Assembly (NCBI GenBank): GCA_024697705.1
Contig: JAILFF010000341.1
Coordinates: 1-5,582 of the forward strand
DNA length: 5,582 nt
Direction: 5' to 3'
Origin: Ruminococcus sp.
Lineage (GTDB): Bacteria > Bacillota > Clostridia > Oscillospirales > Ruminococcaceae
Made by a program: the position numbers and the translations under genes. Below are positions 4,948 to 5,582 of the stretch, piece by piece. Position 1 is the stretch's first letter. Each line of letters begins with the position of its first letter. The notes beneath the pieces were generated by a model, which saw nothing but the letters and a program-made list of their open reading frames with translations, made no database searches and was not told the origin of the DNA.

Positions 4948-5460
4948 TCAATTAATATAAAGCTTTGTCACGTAGATCTCCGTAAACGGGTCAAGGCGGA
5001 CGAGCGCTGCGGTCGTGGTGCTGCACTCAAATTCCTTGAATACGCGGCTGACGTAGCGCGAATAATCAACGATATCCACGCCCTCGACCTTATAAGCCAC
5101 CGCCGTTATCGGCACCCAGCTTTCGAGCGGGAAATCTCCGCCGAGCTTTTTGAAGCGCGGGAAAAGCAAACTTTCGGTCACGCGCAGGTTTTCGTAAAGA
5201 TTCTCGCTGCGTTTCGATTCGGCGAAAATAATATCGTCGGTCGAGCGCGTAAGTTTATAATACAGGAGCTTTGCGGGCTTAAGCATCTGAGCAAGTTTAC
5301 GATACCAATACCTTGCAAGTATCTCGCTGCGGCTCTCGAACACCGCGAGAGTTATATGCGGCTTTATCCGAAAATCGACCATAAGGCTGCCGCTCATGAG
5401 GTTTATGAGTCTGATAAGACCTTTTTTATCGGGATAAAGCACCACCGCGTATTTAGGCAT
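4948..5460 (-). CDS. 2H phosphoesterase (2'-5' RNA ligase-like) protein with one degenerate motif
   Basis: The 170-residue product resembles the 2H phosphoesterase superfamily (2'-5' RNA ligase, LigT, YjcG and relatives). Members have two beta-alpha lobes, each giving one His-x-Thr motif to a shared active site. The first motif is intact: K33-P34-H35-I36-T37-L38. The second falls 82 residues later, as expected, but reads W115-V-P117-I-T119, with proline where histidine should be. The codon is CCG, two changes away from CAC. The C-terminal strands (LVRLDPFTEIYVTKLYI) fit the fold. One catalytic histidine is therefore missing, and the protein may have lost phosphodiesterase activity or keep only RNA/nucleotide binding. 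The ATG at 5460 has GGTGA 5 bp upstream, matching the end of the consensus ribosome-binding sequence. It leads the probable aroQ-peptidase operon. The family assignment is inferred from motif and topology; function is unknown. Confidence 0.75.
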   Translation of the reverse strand: MPKYAVVLYPDKKGLIRLINLMSGSLMVDFRIKPHITLAVFESRSEILARYWYRKLAQMLKPAKLLYYKLTRSTDDIIFAESKRSENLYENLRVTESLLFPRFKKLGGDFPLESWVPITAVAYKVEGVDIVDYSRYVSRVFKEFECSTTTAALVRLDPFTEIYVTKLYIN

Positions 5461-5521
5461 TTTTTCACCACGCTTTCAAATAATATAAAAAATCAAAAAA
5501 AAGCAAAGCCAACCGGAGAAA

Positions 5522-5582
5522 CCCGCGAAGCGGAAAAGGGGTCAAGGGGCTTCGCCCCTTGCGGGGTATGGGGCAGAGCCCC
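5522..5582. repeat. GC-rich triple-hairpin intergenic element, cut by window edge
   Basis: Three hairpins with 3-base loops follow one another: CCGC-gaa-GCGG (5523-5533), an 8-bp stem CAAGGGGC-ttc-GCCCCTTG (5543-5561), and GGGGC-aga-GCCCC (5570-5582). The composition differs sharply from the A-rich stretch beside it (about 5480-5508). It resembles dispersed GGGGCTTCGCCCC-type palindromic elements found between genes in Ruminococcus-like genomes (recollection, not searched). The remaining bases between it and the 2H gene (5461-5521) show no convincing promoter. Confidence 0.65.

Noticed and set aside
4371..4955. 194-codon plus-strand open frame across aroQ and the peptidase start
   Set aside because: It spans two confirmed minus-strand genes and their spacer and its product resembles nothing; treated as a shadow frame.
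5480..5512. Possible promoter for the 2H-aroQ operon (TTGGCT and TATATT on the minus strand)
   Set aside because: Spacing is 19 bp and the -35 match is poor; the A/T-rich tract makes chance -10 matches likely.

Overview
The window looks like a chromosomal segment from a Clostridia-class Firmicute, probably close to the Ruminococcus/Oscillospiraceae group. This is inferred from four things: the gene order aroQ - M24 peptidase - efp - CD1247-type protein, an FMN riboswitch in front of a RibU-type ECF transporter component, consensus sigma-A promoter sequence and strong Shine-Dalgarno sites, and a GC-rich hairpin-rich intergenic element of a kind common in gut Clostridia. No phage, plasmid, CRISPR, IS or resistance genes are visible. 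Most of the content is housekeeping.

Layout, left to right. Positions 1-126 are a low-complexity tract: about fifteen 6-bp units (consensus TATCAG) that pass into four 9-bp units starting GGTA. Next is a plus-strand gene (153-731) for an unrecognised small membrane protein with about four transmembrane segments. It converges on the minus-strand genes. The convergence zone (732-927) holds a strong hairpin terminator (742-774) and a second, 25-bp-identical partial copy of it (856-880).

Everything from 928 to 5460 is on the minus strand. In transcription order (right to left) it reads: a degenerate 2H phosphoesterase-like protein (4948-5460), type II 3-dehydroquinate dehydratase AroQ (4497-4928), an Xaa-Pro aminopeptidase of family M24 (3386-4468), an intergenic segment with a near-consensus promoter, elongation factor P (2703-3260), a CD1247-type acidic zinc-ribbon protein with a TTG start (1873-2640), an FMN riboswitch (1675-1850) with its expression-platform terminator (1606-1633), and ribU (928-1563).

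How the genes fit together. The first three are spaced 19 and 28 bp apart and look like one operon. efp has its own promoter (TTGAAA-17-TATAAT) but no terminator separates it from the peptidase gene. CD1247 follows efp by 62 bp, with no terminator between it and the riboswitch, so ribU may receive read-through from efp, gated by FMN. Proline is a loose common theme: EF-P rescues ribosomes stalled at polyproline and the M24 peptidase cleaves before proline. AroQ (shikimate pathway) and RibU (riboflavin uptake) are metabolically unrelated to that.

The right edge (about 5522-5582) holds three consecutive GC-rich hairpins and is cut by the window. I see no clear new multi-gene system. The items most worth a second look are the 2H protein lacking its second catalytic histidine, the left-edge microsatellite that stays open on both strands, the duplicated half-terminator, and the hairpin element at the right edge.
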